From Jiella mangrovi (GTDB lineage Bacteria > Pseudomonadota > Alphaproteobacteria > Rhizobiales > Rhizobiaceae): a stretch of 64,000 bases of DNA. Positions 8,045 through 16,765 of the stretch are shown one piece after another. Numbering within the stretch: the stretch's first letter is position 1; every line of letters starts with the position of its first letter. The translations under genes and the position numbers were made by a program. The stretch lies in the NCBI RefSeq assembly GCF_017815135.1, contig NZ_JAGJCF010000002.1, positions 1-64,000 of the forward strand, read 5' to 3'. The notes below the pieces were generated by a model. That model ran no database searches. It was not told the origin of the DNA and saw nothing but the letters and a program-made list of their open reading frames with translations.

Positions 8045-9134
8045 GGCGCCCGGCCCGGCGACGGCTGATTCCGATCCCGTCCGCGACGGCATTCCCTGCC
8101 TGTGGATGCGCGGCGGCACCTCGAAGGGGGCCTATTTCCTCGCAACCGACCTCCCCGCCGAGCCCGCCGCCCGCAACGAGCTTCTCCTTCGCATCATGGG
8201 CTCGCCCGACCCGCGCCAGATCGACGGTATCGGCGGCGCCGATCCTTTGACGTCGAAGGTGGCGATCCTCTCGCCATCGAGCCGTGACGATGCCGACGTC
8301 GACTATCTGTTCCTGCAGGTCTTCGTCGATCAGGCACTCGTGTCGGATGCGCAGGCCTGCGGCAACATCCTCGCCGGCGTCGGCCCGGCGGCGATTGAGC
8401 GCGGTCTCGTCGCCGTCGCCGGCGCGGAAACGCCCGTCCGCATCCATATGCTCAACACCGGCGAGATCGCCACCGCGCGCATCCAGACGCCGGACGGCCG
8501 CGTCTCCTATACCGGCAAAGCCGCGATCGACGGTGTGCCGGGCCATCACGCCGCCGTGCCGCTGATGTTTACCAACATTGCCGGCTCGATGTGCGGCGCG
8601 CTTCTGCCCACCGGCAATGCGGTCGACGTCATCGACGGCGTCGAGGCGACGCTGATCGACAACGGCATGCCGATCGTCGTCATGCGGGCGAAGGACCTCG
8701 GCATCGAAGGCACCGAGAGCCGCGAGGCGCTGGAAGCCGACGCAAAATTGAAGGCGCGGCTCGAGGCGATCCGGCTCAAGGCCGGGCCGATGATGAATCT
8801 CGGCGACGTCAGCGAGAAGTCCGTGCCCAAGATGACGCTGGTCTCGCCCGCCACGGCCGGCGGCACGATCTCGACCCGCAGCTTCATTCCCCATCGCTGC
8901 CACGCGACGATCGGCGTCTTCGCCGCCGTCTCCGTCGCCACCGCCTGCACGCTGGAGGGAACGCCGGCCGGCGAGATGATCGGCCCGCATGCCGGCGGCC
9001 GCTTCCTCATCGAACACCCGACCGGCGCCGCCGAAGTGCTCATCGAGCAGGACGCGGCGGGCCTGGTGACCGGCGCCGGCACCCTGCGCACGGCACGCAA
9101 GCTCTTCGACGGCCGTGTGTTCCCGAGCGCTTGA
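8037..9134 (+). CDS. galD: 4-oxalomesaconate tautomerase, GalD-like (PrpF family)
   Basis: Converts the keto form produced by ring fission to the enol or isomer used by the hydratase. 365 residues, PrpF/diaminopimelate-epimerase-like double fold; characteristic stretches are [12 protein letters not shown] near residue 24 and [14 protein letters not shown] near residue 104. The ATG overlaps the aldolase stop by 8 bp, so the two are translationally coupled. Last gene of the operon; the convergent minus operon ends 133 bp further on and I saw no clear hairpin between them. PrpF itself acts in the methylcitrate route, but the neighbours point to GalD/LigU. Confidence 0.85.
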   Translation: MSEAPGPATADSDPVRDGIPCLWMRGGTSKGAYFLATDLPAEPAARNELLLRIMGSPDPRQIDGIGGADPLTSKVAILSPSSRDDADVDYLFLQVFVDQALVSDAQACGNILAGVGPAAIERGLVAVAGAETPVRIHMLNTGEIATARIQTPDGRVSYTGKAAIDGVPGHHAAVPLMFTNIAGSMCGALLPTGNAVDVIDGVEATLIDNGMPIVVMRAKDLGIEGTESREALEADAKLKARLEAIRLKAGPMMNLGDVSEKSVPKMTLVSPATAGGTISTRSFIPHRCHATIGVFAAVSVATACTLEGTPAGEMIGPHAGGRFLIEHPTGAAEVLIEQDAAGLVTGAGTLRTARKLFDGRVFPSA

Positions 9135-9267
9135 GGTCCCGCCAACTCCGGATGCCGGCCCGATTCGCCAACCGGTACCGCAAAGAGCTTCGATCTCGGT
9201 TTCAGCGCGCGGGATCTCATTTCGAACCGAAACTTCGGGCAACTCCGACCCGCCAGGCACGCCCGCT

Positions 9268-11376
9268 TCAGCCGCCGAGCGTATCCAGCATCGCCTCGAC
9301 CTTCCCCCGCCTGAAGGTCGGCCCGACGACCTTGCTTACCTCGGGCAGTGCCGCAAGCACCGCTTCCCGGCCCTCGTGAGCTGCCCACCAGAGCGGGCCG
9401 CCGCGCCAGCGCGGAAAGCCGTAGCCATTGACGAAGGCGACGTCGATATCTCCCGGCCGCTGGGCGATCCCCTCCTCCAGCACCAGCGCCGCCTCGTTGA
9501 CGAGGGCCGCCAGCGCAAGGTCTCGGCAGGCCGCATCCGCGACGGGACGGCGCTCGCTCCCGGCGGCTTCGGCCTCGGCGAGAAGCATCTGCTCGACCTG
9601 CGGATCCGGCTGCCGTTTGCCATTCTCATAGATATACCAGCCAGCGCCGGTCTTGCGGCCGAGCCGGCCGGCTTCGCAGAGCATATCCGGCAGCTTGACG
9701 TAACGCTCGGCCGGATCGCGCGTTGCGGCCAGTCGCTTGCGCCGGGCAAAGGCGATGTCGAGGCCGGAGAGATCGGACACCGCGAAGGGCCCCATCGCCA
9801 TGCCGAACTCTTCCAGCGCCGCATCCACCTGCCAGGGCAGCGCCCCGTCCTCGACCAGCATCTCGGCAAAGCCGCGATAGGCGGCATAAAGCCGGTTGCC
9901 GACGAAGCCCTCGCCGACGCCAGCGACGATCGCCGTCTTGCCGAGCTTGCGACCGAGCCAGAGGCCCGTCGCCAGCGTCTCGTGGGACGTCCTCGCGCCA
10001 CGCACGACTTCGAGGAGCTTCATGATGTGGGCGGGGCTGAAGAAGTGGAGGCCGAGAACGCGGTCCGGCCGCCCGCTCGCCGCCGCCAGAGCGTCGAGGT
10101 CGAGATAGGAGGTGTTGGAGGCAAGGATCGTTTCCGGGCCTATGATCGCGTCCAGATCGCCGAGAAGCTGCGACTTGATCGCCATGTCCTCGAAGATCGC
10201 CTCGATGACGAGATCCATCCTCGCACAGGCGGAAAGCTCCGTGCTGGGCGACAGTCGGCCCGACGCGTCGGTGGCAGCCGCCTCGCTCAGCCGCCCCTTG
10301 GCGGCGTCGCCGGCGATCAGATCCTCGACACGGCGGACACCGGCCGCAAGGGCTTCCGCGCCCCGTTCGACGAGGGTCACAGCAAAGCCCGCGCGCAGCA
10401 GCGCATAGGCGATACCGGCCCCCATCGTGCCGGCGCCGATGACGGCCACCTTGTCGATCCGCCTGGGCCTGGCCGACAAGCCGTTGACGCGCCCCGCCTC
10501 CCTTTCGGCGAAGAAGACATGGCGGAGCGCCACCGCCTCGGGGCTCAGGCGAATTTCCTGAAACACCCGGCGCTCTTCGGCCAGACCCTCGGCAAAGGGC
10601 CGGCTGGCGGAAAGCTCGACGAGCCGCGCCGCCTCGATCGCTGCCGGGCGGTTCTTGCCGACCTTCAGCGCCTCGCGCCTCGCCGCCTCGCGCTCCGCCG
10701 CGTCGACTGCCGGAACCTGCAGATCCTTGACCCGGCGTTTTGCGCCGAGGCTTCTTGCGAAATCGGCTGCTTCCTGGCGCAGATCGCCGTCCGCGACCTT
10801 GTCGACGAGACCAAGCTTCAGGGCTTCGACGGCCTTGATCCGCCGCGCGCCGCAGATCAGCTTCAACGCCTCCGGCACGCCGGCAAGGCGGGGCAGTCTC
10901 TGGGTGCCCCCCGCTCCCGGAACGATGCCGAGGCCGACCTCGGGGAGACCGAGGATCGCGCCCGGTGCCGCCACCCGTCCGTCGCAGGCCAAAGACAGCT
11001 CAAAGCCGCCGCCGAGCGCCGCCCCGTCGAGAGCCGCGACCACCGGAACCGGCAGCGCCTCGATCGCGGCAATCACGGCCGGAAGCGTCGGATCGCCGAG
11101 CGGCGCACCGAATTCCTTCAGGTCCGAGCCGGCAACGAAGGTGCCGTTGGCGCCGCAAAGGACGACGCCGACGAGACCAGCCAATCCCTCGATCGCGGCA
11201 AAGGCCGCCAGAAGCCCATGGCGAACGTCGTGGCTTCCGGCATTGACCGGGGGGTTGTCGATGACGACCGTCGCGACATCGCCGTCGATCCGGAGCGAGA
11301 CTGTGCCGTTGCCGTATTCCATCCGTGTCACTCGCTGTTTCATTCCCGTTGTAGCGTCCGTCTTTCCAGCCGCCAT
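9268..11376 (-). CDS. enoyl-CoA hydratase / 3-hydroxyacyl-CoA dehydrogenase fusion (FadJ-like)
   Basis: Bifunctional beta-oxidation enzyme, 702 residues. The N-terminal crotonase domain (about 20-200) has GAALGGGFEL and GLPEVGLGIVPGAGGTQR, carrying both catalytic glutamates. The NAD domain begins near VAVIGAGTMGAGIA and has NTSYLDL and the catalytic His in GLHFFSPAHIMKLLEVV, followed by two C-terminal helical repeats. Starts at 11376, 11343 and 11322 are possible; none has a strong ribosome site, and 11376 lies 2 bp after the ligase stop. Last gene of the minus operon. Probably oxidises a ring-opened or cyclic acyl-CoA rather than housekeeping fatty acids. Confidence 0.9.
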   Translation of the reverse strand: MAAGKTDATTGMKQRVTRMEYGNGTVSLRIDGDVATVVIDNPPVNAGSHDVRHGLLAAFAAIEGLAGLVGVVLCGANGTFVAGSDLKEFGAPLGDPTLPAVIAAIEALPVPVVAALDGAALGGGFELSLACDGRVAAPGAILGLPEVGLGIVPGAGGTQRLPRLAGVPEALKLICGARRIKAVEALKLGLVDKVADGDLRQEAADFARSLGAKRRVKDLQVPAVDAAEREAARREALKVGKNRPAAIEAARLVELSASRPFAEGLAEERRVFQEIRLSPEAVALRHVFFAEREAGRVNGLSARPRRIDKVAVIGAGTMGAGIAYALLRAGFAVTLVERGAEALAAGVRRVEDLIAGDAAKGRLSEAAATDASGRLSPSTELSACARMDLVIEAIFEDMAIKSQLLGDLDAIIGPETILASNTSYLDLDALAAASGRPDRVLGLHFFSPAHIMKLLEVVRGARTSHETLATGLWLGRKLGKTAIVAGVGEGFVGNRLYAAYRGFAEMLVEDGALPWQVDAALEEFGMAMGPFAVSDLSGLDIAFARRKRLAATRDPAERYVKLPDMLCEAGRLGRKTGAGWYIYENGKRQPDPQVEQMLLAEAEAAGSERRPVADAACRDLALAALVNEAALVLEEGIAQRPGDIDVAFVNGYGFPRWRGGPLWWAAHEGREAVLAALPEVSKVVGPTFRRGKVEAMLDTLGG

Positions 11377-11378
11377 GC

Positions 11379-12935
11379 CTAGCGCACGGCAATACCGTGG
11401 GCTTCCCGGTCAAAGGTCGCCGCGCTGACGCCGCGCTCGCTGAGCGCATGTTTGCGCACCTTGCCGTTCTCTGTGACGGGCAGGCTGTCGACGATGTCGA
11501 TGAAGCGCGGAATGGCGAAATAGCTCAGCCTCGACCGGCAGAAGGCGATCAGCTCGGCCGGATCGATCACGCTGCCGGTCGCCGGGACGATCGCCGCCAT
11601 GACCTCGTCCTCCGCCATTTCCGCACGCACCGCAAAGACCGCGACGGTCGCGATCGCCGGATGGGCGAGCAGCGCCTGCTCGACCTCGAAGGAGGAGATG
11701 TTCTCGCCGCGCCGGCGGATCGCATCCTTCATCCGGTCGATGAAGCGGAAGCTGCCGTCGGCGTTGCGGACCACCCGGTCGCCGGTGTGAAACCAGAAAT
11801 TTCGCCAGGCTTCGACGGTCTTGTCCGGCATGCCGAAATAGCCGCTCGAAAAGGCGAAGGGCTCGTCGGCGCGCAGGATGAGTTCGCCCGCCTCGCCGGC
11901 CGGGAGCGCCTCGTCGTTCTCATCCACCACCTTCGCCTCGAAGCCCGGCCGCAGCGTCCCCATGGCGCCGGTCACGCCCTCGCCGGGCTGTCCGGCGATG
12001 ACGAAATTGGTCTCGGTCGAGCCGTAGCCCTCGACCAGGCGAAAGCCGAACCGCTCATGGAATGGCCCATGAAAGCGGGCCGGCGCGCCGGGGCCGAGGG
12101 CGATCCGCAGAAAGTGGGCCCGGTCGAGATCCGAGGCGGGCCGCGACAGCAGGATCGGCACCATGGCCCCGAGGAGATAGGTGACGGTCGCCCGATGCTC
12201 GATCATCGCCGGCAGGAAGCCGGACGCTGAAAAGCGCTGTCCGACGATCACCGTCGCGCCGGTGATCAGGGCCTGATAGACGGTATTGAGCGCATTGACA
12301 TGGAACAGCGGCAGCGACGTGTAGAGCCGGTCGCTCTGCGTCACGCCGAGGATGTCGGCGGTGTTGGCGCCCCACCAGTAGAGCTGGCCATGGGGACAGC
12401 ACACGCCCTTGGACGGACCGGTGGTGCCGGAGGTGTAGATGATGGCGGCGAGATCACCGGCGGTCGAAGCCGCCGCCTCTCTCAGGCCACCGGCTTCGGG
12501 CATGGCGATCGCGCCCCCATGAGGAACCGCCGCTACATCGCCGACGACCCAGATCTTCGCCAGCGCCGATGCCTGAAGGTCGATCGTGCCGAGGCAGTCT
12601 GCGAGGCTGTCTTCGATCACCAGCAGCTTCGCGCCGCAATTGCCGAGAATGTGCTGCAGCTGCAGGCCACGTGACGCGCCGTTGATCGGCACGGCGATCG
12701 CCCCGAGCCAGGCACAGGCAAAGAAGACTTCGAGGAATTCGACTCGATTGGAGACCATCAGCGCGACACGGTCGCCGCGGCCGATGCCGATGCCCGCCAG
12801 CGCCGAGGCCCGGCGCGAGGCAGCCTCCACGGCGCCGGCAAAACTCAGCCGCGTCTCGCCGATCACCACGAATTCACGCTCGCCGAAGCGGTTTGCCTGC
12901 TCGGTCATGAGATCGCTCAGAACGCGCTTGTCCAT
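11379..12935 (-). CDS. ATP-dependent acyl-CoA ligase (AMP-binding superfamily)
   Basis: Activates a carboxylic acid to its CoA thioester through an acyl-AMP. 518 residues. The ATP loop YTSGTTGPSKG, the YGSTETNF motif and the C-terminal catalytic lysine in TENGKVRKH are all present. The start is the ATG at 12935 with AGGA upstream; a frame extending to 13163 is arginine-rich shadow. The general look is of the crotonobetaine/carnitine ligase branch, but the acid cannot be told from sequence. Between the thioesterase and the FadJ-like gene in the minus operon. Confidence 0.88.
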   Translation of the reverse strand: MDKRVLSDLMTEQANRFGEREFVVIGETRLSFAGAVEAASRRASALAGIGIGRGDRVALMVSNRVEFLEVFFACAWLGAIAVPINGASRGLQLQHILGNCGAKLLVIEDSLADCLGTIDLQASALAKIWVVGDVAAVPHGGAIAMPEAGGLREAAASTAGDLAAIIYTSGTTGPSKGVCCPHGQLYWWGANTADILGVTQSDRLYTSLPLFHVNALNTVYQALITGATVIVGQRFSASGFLPAMIEHRATVTYLLGAMVPILLSRPASDLDRAHFLRIALGPGAPARFHGPFHERFGFRLVEGYGSTETNFVIAGQPGEGVTGAMGTLRPGFEAKVVDENDEALPAGEAGELILRADEPFAFSSGYFGMPDKTVEAWRNFWFHTGDRVVRNADGSFRFIDRMKDAIRRRGENISSFEVEQALLAHPAIATVAVFAVRAEMAEDEVMAAIVPATGSVIDPAELIAFCRSRLSYFAIPRFIDIVDSLPVTENGKVRKHALSERGVSAATFDREAHGIAVR

Positions 12936-13011
12936 GAGGTGTCCTGTTCGTGAAAAGATCGGCGCCGTCAAAGGCGCCGGAAGCGTTTGGGAGAAGCCCC
13001 TTGGGGCACGG

Positions 13012-13461
13012 TCAGGCGACCTGCGCGTCCCTGACCAGATAGCCTTCCATCTTCCGACGCAGCCCTTCGGGCAGTGCTTGCGATTGCGGCGCCTCGCCCG
13101 AAAGGGCACAGTGAACGACCGTCTGGGTCGATCGCAGCACCATCGTGCCGTCTTCCTTGGCAACGCAAATGTCGAGCTTCACCGCACTTCGCCCGATCTC
13201 GAGCACGCGCAGTTCGTGAACCAGAACGTCGCCGAGCCGGGCCGGGCTGACGAAATCGACCGACAGCGAGACGACAGGCGTCGCCCGGTCTTCCTCGACA
13301 TGGATCCGGCGAAAGGATTGCCCGAGCGCTTCGGCGAACCAGTCCTCGACGGTCCAGGCCAGCATCTCGACCAGACGGGGAAAGAAGGCGATCCCGGCCG
13401 GGTCGCACTGGCCGAAGCGCAACGCGTAGCGGGCGGTGAAGACCGACGCTTCGTCAGCCAT
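13012..13461 (-). CDS. acyl-CoA thioesterase, 4-hydroxybenzoyl-CoA thioesterase type (hotdog)
   Basis: Hydrolyses an aryl- or acyl-CoA. 149 residues, single hotdog fold. The active-site aspartate lies in RFGQCDPAGIAFFPR near residue 20, the 4-hydroxybenzoyl-CoA thioesterase pattern. The ATG at 13461 shares one base with the upstream stop (TGATG); a GTG one codon earlier is also possible. Directly behind the two-domain CoA monooxygenase, so it may release a hydroxylated aryl acid or rescue trapped CoA. Confidence 0.85.
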   Translation of the reverse strand: MADEASVFTARYALRFGQCDPAGIAFFPRLVEMLAWTVEDWFAEALGQSFRRIHVEEDRATPVVSLSVDFVSPARLGDVLVHELRVLEIGRSAVKLDICVAKEDGTMVLRSTQTVVHCALSGEAPQSQALPEGLRRKMEGYLVRDAQVA

Positions 13462-15848
13462 CACTCCGCTGCCGCCTGCTGGTCGCCGCCGGCGTCCACC
13501 GCGTCGGACGGATCATGCGGCCGCGGCCGCGCCTTGCGGCGCAGTTCGGTCTCCTGATCCCGTTTCTTCGGCAGTTCCCGGTGGGCCTGATCGCGGCCGG
13601 CGAGATATTGCTTGGGCCAATGCTGGTTGCGGGTGTCGTACCAGGCAGCCGCCTCGCGGGTGAAATACGGGTTCCAGAGATGCGGCCGGCCGAGCGCGAC
13701 GAGATCGGCGCGCCGGGTATGCAGGATCGTGTTGACCTGGCCCGGTTCGGTGATCGCGCCGACGGCCATAACCGCCATCTTCGGTCCGTTGCGGATGGCC
13801 TCGGCGAACTTCACCTGGAACATCCGGCCATAGACCGGCTTCTGCTCGGGGATGGTCTGGCCTGCAGAAACGTCGATGAGATCGCAGCCGGCCTCGCCGA
13901 AGGCTTGCGAGATCGCGACCGCATCCTCCTCGGACAGTCCACCCTCCGCCCAGTCGGTGGCGGAGATGCGCACCGACATCGGCTTGTGCTTCGGCCAGAC
14001 CTCGCGCATCGCCTGAAAGACCTCGAGCGGATAACGCAGCCGGTTCTCGACCGAACCGCCATACTCATCCGTACGCAGATTCGTCAGCGGCGAGAGGAAC
14101 GATGCCAGCAGATAGCCGTGGGCGCAGTGCAGCTCGACCATGTCGAAGCCGGCGCGCTCGGCCCGCTCGGTCGCCTGGACGAAATCGGCCTTGATCCGGT
14201 CCATGTCGGCCCGGTCCATCGCCTTCGGCGCCTGGCTGACGCCGCCAAAATAGGGCAGCGCCGAGGCCGAATAGAGTGGCCAGTTCTTCGCCTCGTCTTC
14301 GAGCGGCCTGTCCATCTTTTGCCAGCCGAGCTGGGTCGATCCCTTGCGGCCGGCATGGCCGAGCTGCATCACCATTTTCGTCTTCGAATGCTGATGGACG
14401 AAATCGACGATCCGCTTGAACTGCGCTTCCTGCTCGTCGGTCCAAAGCCCCGGGCATCCCGGCGTGATGCGCGCATCTGCCGACGGGCAGGTCATCTCGA
14501 CGAACACCATGCCCGGCCCGCCAAGGGCGTGGGATGTATAATGGACGAAGTGCCAGTCGGTGAGGTTGCCGTTCTCGTCGGCCGAATATTGCGCCATCGG
14601 CGACATCACGACCCGGTTTTCGACCGTCATCTCCCGCAGCTTGAAGCGCGTGAACATCGGCGTCGGCCGCGATTTCGCGTAGTCCTCGCCGGTCTCGGCC
14701 AGAAGCCGTTTGTAAAAGGCGTCGTCGACCTTTTCGACAAAGGCCGGGTCGCGCACGAGGAGATTATCGTAGGTGATGGATTTCGCCCGGCACATGACGA
14801 CCATGGCGAACTGCTCGGGCTCCATGTCCCAGGAGCGGTTCATGTGCTCGAACCAGGCGAGCGAAACGTCGGCATTGTGCTGGATGATCTGGCAGGGCGT
14901 GCGGCGCGCGTCCTCATAGGCCTTGAAGGCGTCGGGGACGCTGGTCTCGCCATGATCGACGACGGCATCGGACAGGGCTATGGCGCATTCCATGGCGAGC
15001 TTCGTGCCCGAGCCGATGGAGTAATGCGCCGAGGCCTTGGCATCGCCGAGGAGGACGATGTTGTCGTGCGACCAGTTCTCGCAGAAGATGCGCGGAAACT
15101 GGCGCCAGTTCGACCGGTTGAGGAGCAGCGAATGGCCCTGAAGCTCCTCGGCATAGAGGCTTTCGAGCGCGGTCTTCGACTGCTCCTCGTCCATCCGGTC
15201 GAAGCCGTGGCCGCGCCAGCAGGCGTCGTCCATCTCGAAGATCCAGGTCGAGCGGCCCTTCTCATATTGATAGGTATGGGCGCAGATGATGCCGTGCTCG
15301 GTCTCGCGGAAGAAGTAGTTGAACTCGTCCATCGGCCGGGTCGAGCCCATCCAGCAGAAACGATTCGACTTGATTGCGACCTCGGGCTGGAAGCTGTCCT
15401 TGAACTGCTCGCGGATGCGCGAATTGACACCGTCCGCGGCGACGATCACGTCCGAATCCGCAAAGCGGGTCTGCAGCTCCTCGGGCGGGATCGAGACGCC
15501 GAACTGCATCGCGACGCCCTCTTCCCGGCAGCGCTGCTGCAGGATGGCAAGGAGCTTCATCCGCGAGATGCCGGCAAAGCCGTTGCCGGCGCAGCGCATC
15601 TCGGCGCCATGCTTGTGGACGGCGACGTCGTCCCAATAGGCGAAGTCGTCGCGGATGCGATCGAAGGACTTGGGGTCCCGCGACAGGAATTCGTGCAGCG
15701 TTTCGTCGGAAAAGACCACGCCGAAGCCGAAGGTATCGTCGGCCTGGTTTTGCTCGAAGATCTCGACGTCCCAGTCCGGCCGCCGCTTCTTGGTCAGGAG
15801 CGCGAAATAGAGCCCGCCGGGCCCGCCGCCGATCACCGTGATGCGCAT
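13461..15848 (-). CDS. two-domain aryl-CoA monooxygenase/reductase (2-aminobenzoyl-CoA or salicylyl-CoA type)
   Basis: 795 residues. The N-terminal flavin monooxygenase has the FAD motif GGGPGG at 7-12, AADGVNSRIR near 138 and GDAKASAHYSIGSG near 275. From about residue 395 follows an old-yellow-enzyme domain with FMN-barrel features (RVVMSPMAQYSA, HCAHGYLLASFLSP, RTDEYGGSVENR). This fusion is the architecture of 2-aminobenzoyl-CoA monooxygenase/reductase, which hydroxylates and then reduces the ring; databases often name it bifunctional salicylyl-CoA 5-hydroxylase. The ligase and RidA elsewhere in the window favour the aminobenzoyl reading. AGGAG precedes the ATG. Its promoter carries the best palindromic operator of the window. 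Confidence 0.88.
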   Translation of the reverse strand: MRITVIGGGPGGLYFALLTKKRRPDWDVEIFEQNQADDTFGFGVVFSDETLHEFLSRDPKSFDRIRDDFAYWDDVAVHKHGAEMRCAGNGFAGISRMKLLAILQQRCREEGVAMQFGVSIPPEELQTRFADSDVIVAADGVNSRIREQFKDSFQPEVAIKSNRFCWMGSTRPMDEFNYFFRETEHGIICAHTYQYEKGRSTWIFEMDDACWRGHGFDRMDEEQSKTALESLYAEELQGHSLLLNRSNWRQFPRIFCENWSHDNIVLLGDAKASAHYSIGSGTKLAMECAIALSDAVVDHGETSVPDAFKAYEDARRTPCQIIQHNADVSLAWFEHMNRSWDMEPEQFAMVVMCRAKSITYDNLLVRDPAFVEKVDDAFYKRLLAETGEDYAKSRPTPMFTRFKLREMTVENRVVMSPMAQYSADENGNLTDWHFVHYTSHALGGPGMVFVEMTCPSADARITPGCPGLWTDEQEAQFKRIVDFVHQHSKTKMVMQLGHAGRKGSTQLGWQKMDRPLEDEAKNWPLYSASALPYFGGVSQAPKAMDRADMDRIKADFVQATERAERAGFDMVELHCAHGYLLASFLSPLTNLRTDEYGGSVENRLRYPLEVFQAMREVWPKHKPMSVRISATDWAEGGLSEEDAVAISQAFGEAGCDLIDVSAGQTIPEQKPVYGRMFQVKFAEAIRNGPKMAVMAVGAITEPGQVNTILHTRRADLVALGRPHLWNPYFTREAAAWYDTRNQHWPKQYLAGRDQAHRELPKKRDQETELRRKARPRPHDPSDAVDAGGDQQAAAE

Positions 15849-15876
15849 CGCTCTCTCCTCTCGGCTGTGGTCATAT

Positions 15877-15906
15877 TAGTTTAGGCTTAAACTATAACGA
15901 TGGCAA
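15877..15906 (-). promoter_or_regulatory. promoter with embedded TTTAAGCTTAAA-type operator
   Basis: On the minus strand: -35 TTGCCA (15906-15901), 17-bp spacer, -10 TAAACT (15883-15878), 30-35 bp before the monooxygenase start. The inverted repeat TAGTTTAGGCTTAAACTA (15877-15894, plus strand, 8 of 9 pairs) covers the -10 and half the spacer, the place for a repressor. This gives the aryl-CoA block its own start point inside the larger minus-strand array. Confidence 0.6.
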
Positions 15907-15946
15907 TCCGGATGGGGCGCTCCGCTCGTGGCGCTCTTCACACGCC

Positions 15947-16765
15947 TCAGAGTCCCGCAGGTTTCCCCGGAACCATCGCAAAGACCCGCAGCGGGCTGCC
16001 CGAGCCGTTGCGGATCTTCAAGGGCGCCGCGAACAGAACCGCGCCGCGCGCCGGCAGCCGGTCGAGGCCCGTCAGACACTGCAGGCCGTAGCGGCCGTGG
16101 CCGTGCAGGATGAAATGGGCCGGATAGGGCGGGCTCAGATGTCCGCCCTGCCCGGCATCCGTTCCGATCGTCTCGGTGCCGAAGCCGCAGATGCCGCGCT
16201 CCTTGACCAGAAATTCCATCGCGTCGGCGGCAGGCCCCGGCGAATGGGCGCCGTCTTCCTTCAGGTTCAGATATCTGGCGCTGCCGAGATGCTTCGACCA
16301 GTCGGTGCGAAACAGCACCCAGGCGCCCTCTTCGATCGCGCCATTCGCCGCCTCCCACGCCTCGAGGCCATCCCGCGTCAGGAGAAAATCCTCGTCGGCG
16401 GCACTTTCGGCCGAAAAGTCGAGCACGATGGCCGGCCCCACAAGCTTGTCGAGCGGCACCGCGTCGACGGTTCCCTGCGGCAGGTTACGGCCGGAAATCC
16501 AGTGCGCCGGAGCGTCGAAATGGGTGCCGGCATGCTCCGACATGGTGATGGTGTTCCAGTACCAGCCGGGCCCGCGCCCGTCATAGCGCGAGACTTCCTC
16601 CATGCGGAAAGGCTGGCACTGGCCGAACTCCGGCGGCAGGACCATCACCGGAAAGTCCGGCGACAGGGCGTGGGTCAGATCGACGATCTCGACCGTCCCG
16701 GATGCGAGGCCGGCGGCGAGGCCCTGAAGAAGATCGGCGCCGGTCGGCTGCGGCGGCTGCGTCAC
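15947..16765 (-). CDS. cyclase-family metal hydrolase (kynurenine formamidase / isatin hydrolase type)
   Basis: Metal-dependent hydrolase of the Cyclase family. 272 residues from a GTG that overlaps the previous stop (GTGA). The metal motif HxGTHxDxPxH is complete: His78, His82, Asp84, His88 in SEHAGTHFDAPAHW. The C-terminal AAPLKIRNGSGSPLRV matches the end of the second family member at 41635-42426. Characterised relatives open N-formylkynurenine or isatin. Next to CoA-ester genes for an amino-aromatic pathway, either role would feed anthranilate, but it is not proven. Confidence 0.83.
   Translation of the reverse strand: MTQPPQPTGADLLQGLAAGLASGTVEIVDLTHALSPDFPVMVLPPEFGQCQPFRMEEVSRYDGRGPGWYWNTITMSEHAGTHFDAPAHWISGRNLPQGTVDAVPLDKLVGPAIVLDFSAESAADEDFLLTRDGLEAWEAANGAIEEGAWVLFRTDWSKHLGSARYLNLKEDGAHSPGPAADAMEFLVKERGICGFGTETIGTDAGQGGHLSPPYPAHFILHGHGRYGLQCLTGLDRLPARGAVLFAAPLKIRNGSGSPLRVFAMVPGKPAGL

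Noticed and set aside
9115-11382. 755-codon open frame on the plus strand
   Set aside because: Antisense shadow of the FadJ-like gene, whose own protein has full motifs.
13515-15884. 789-codon open frame on the plus strand
   Set aside because: Antisense of the two-domain monooxygenase-reductase, which carries FAD and FMN motifs.
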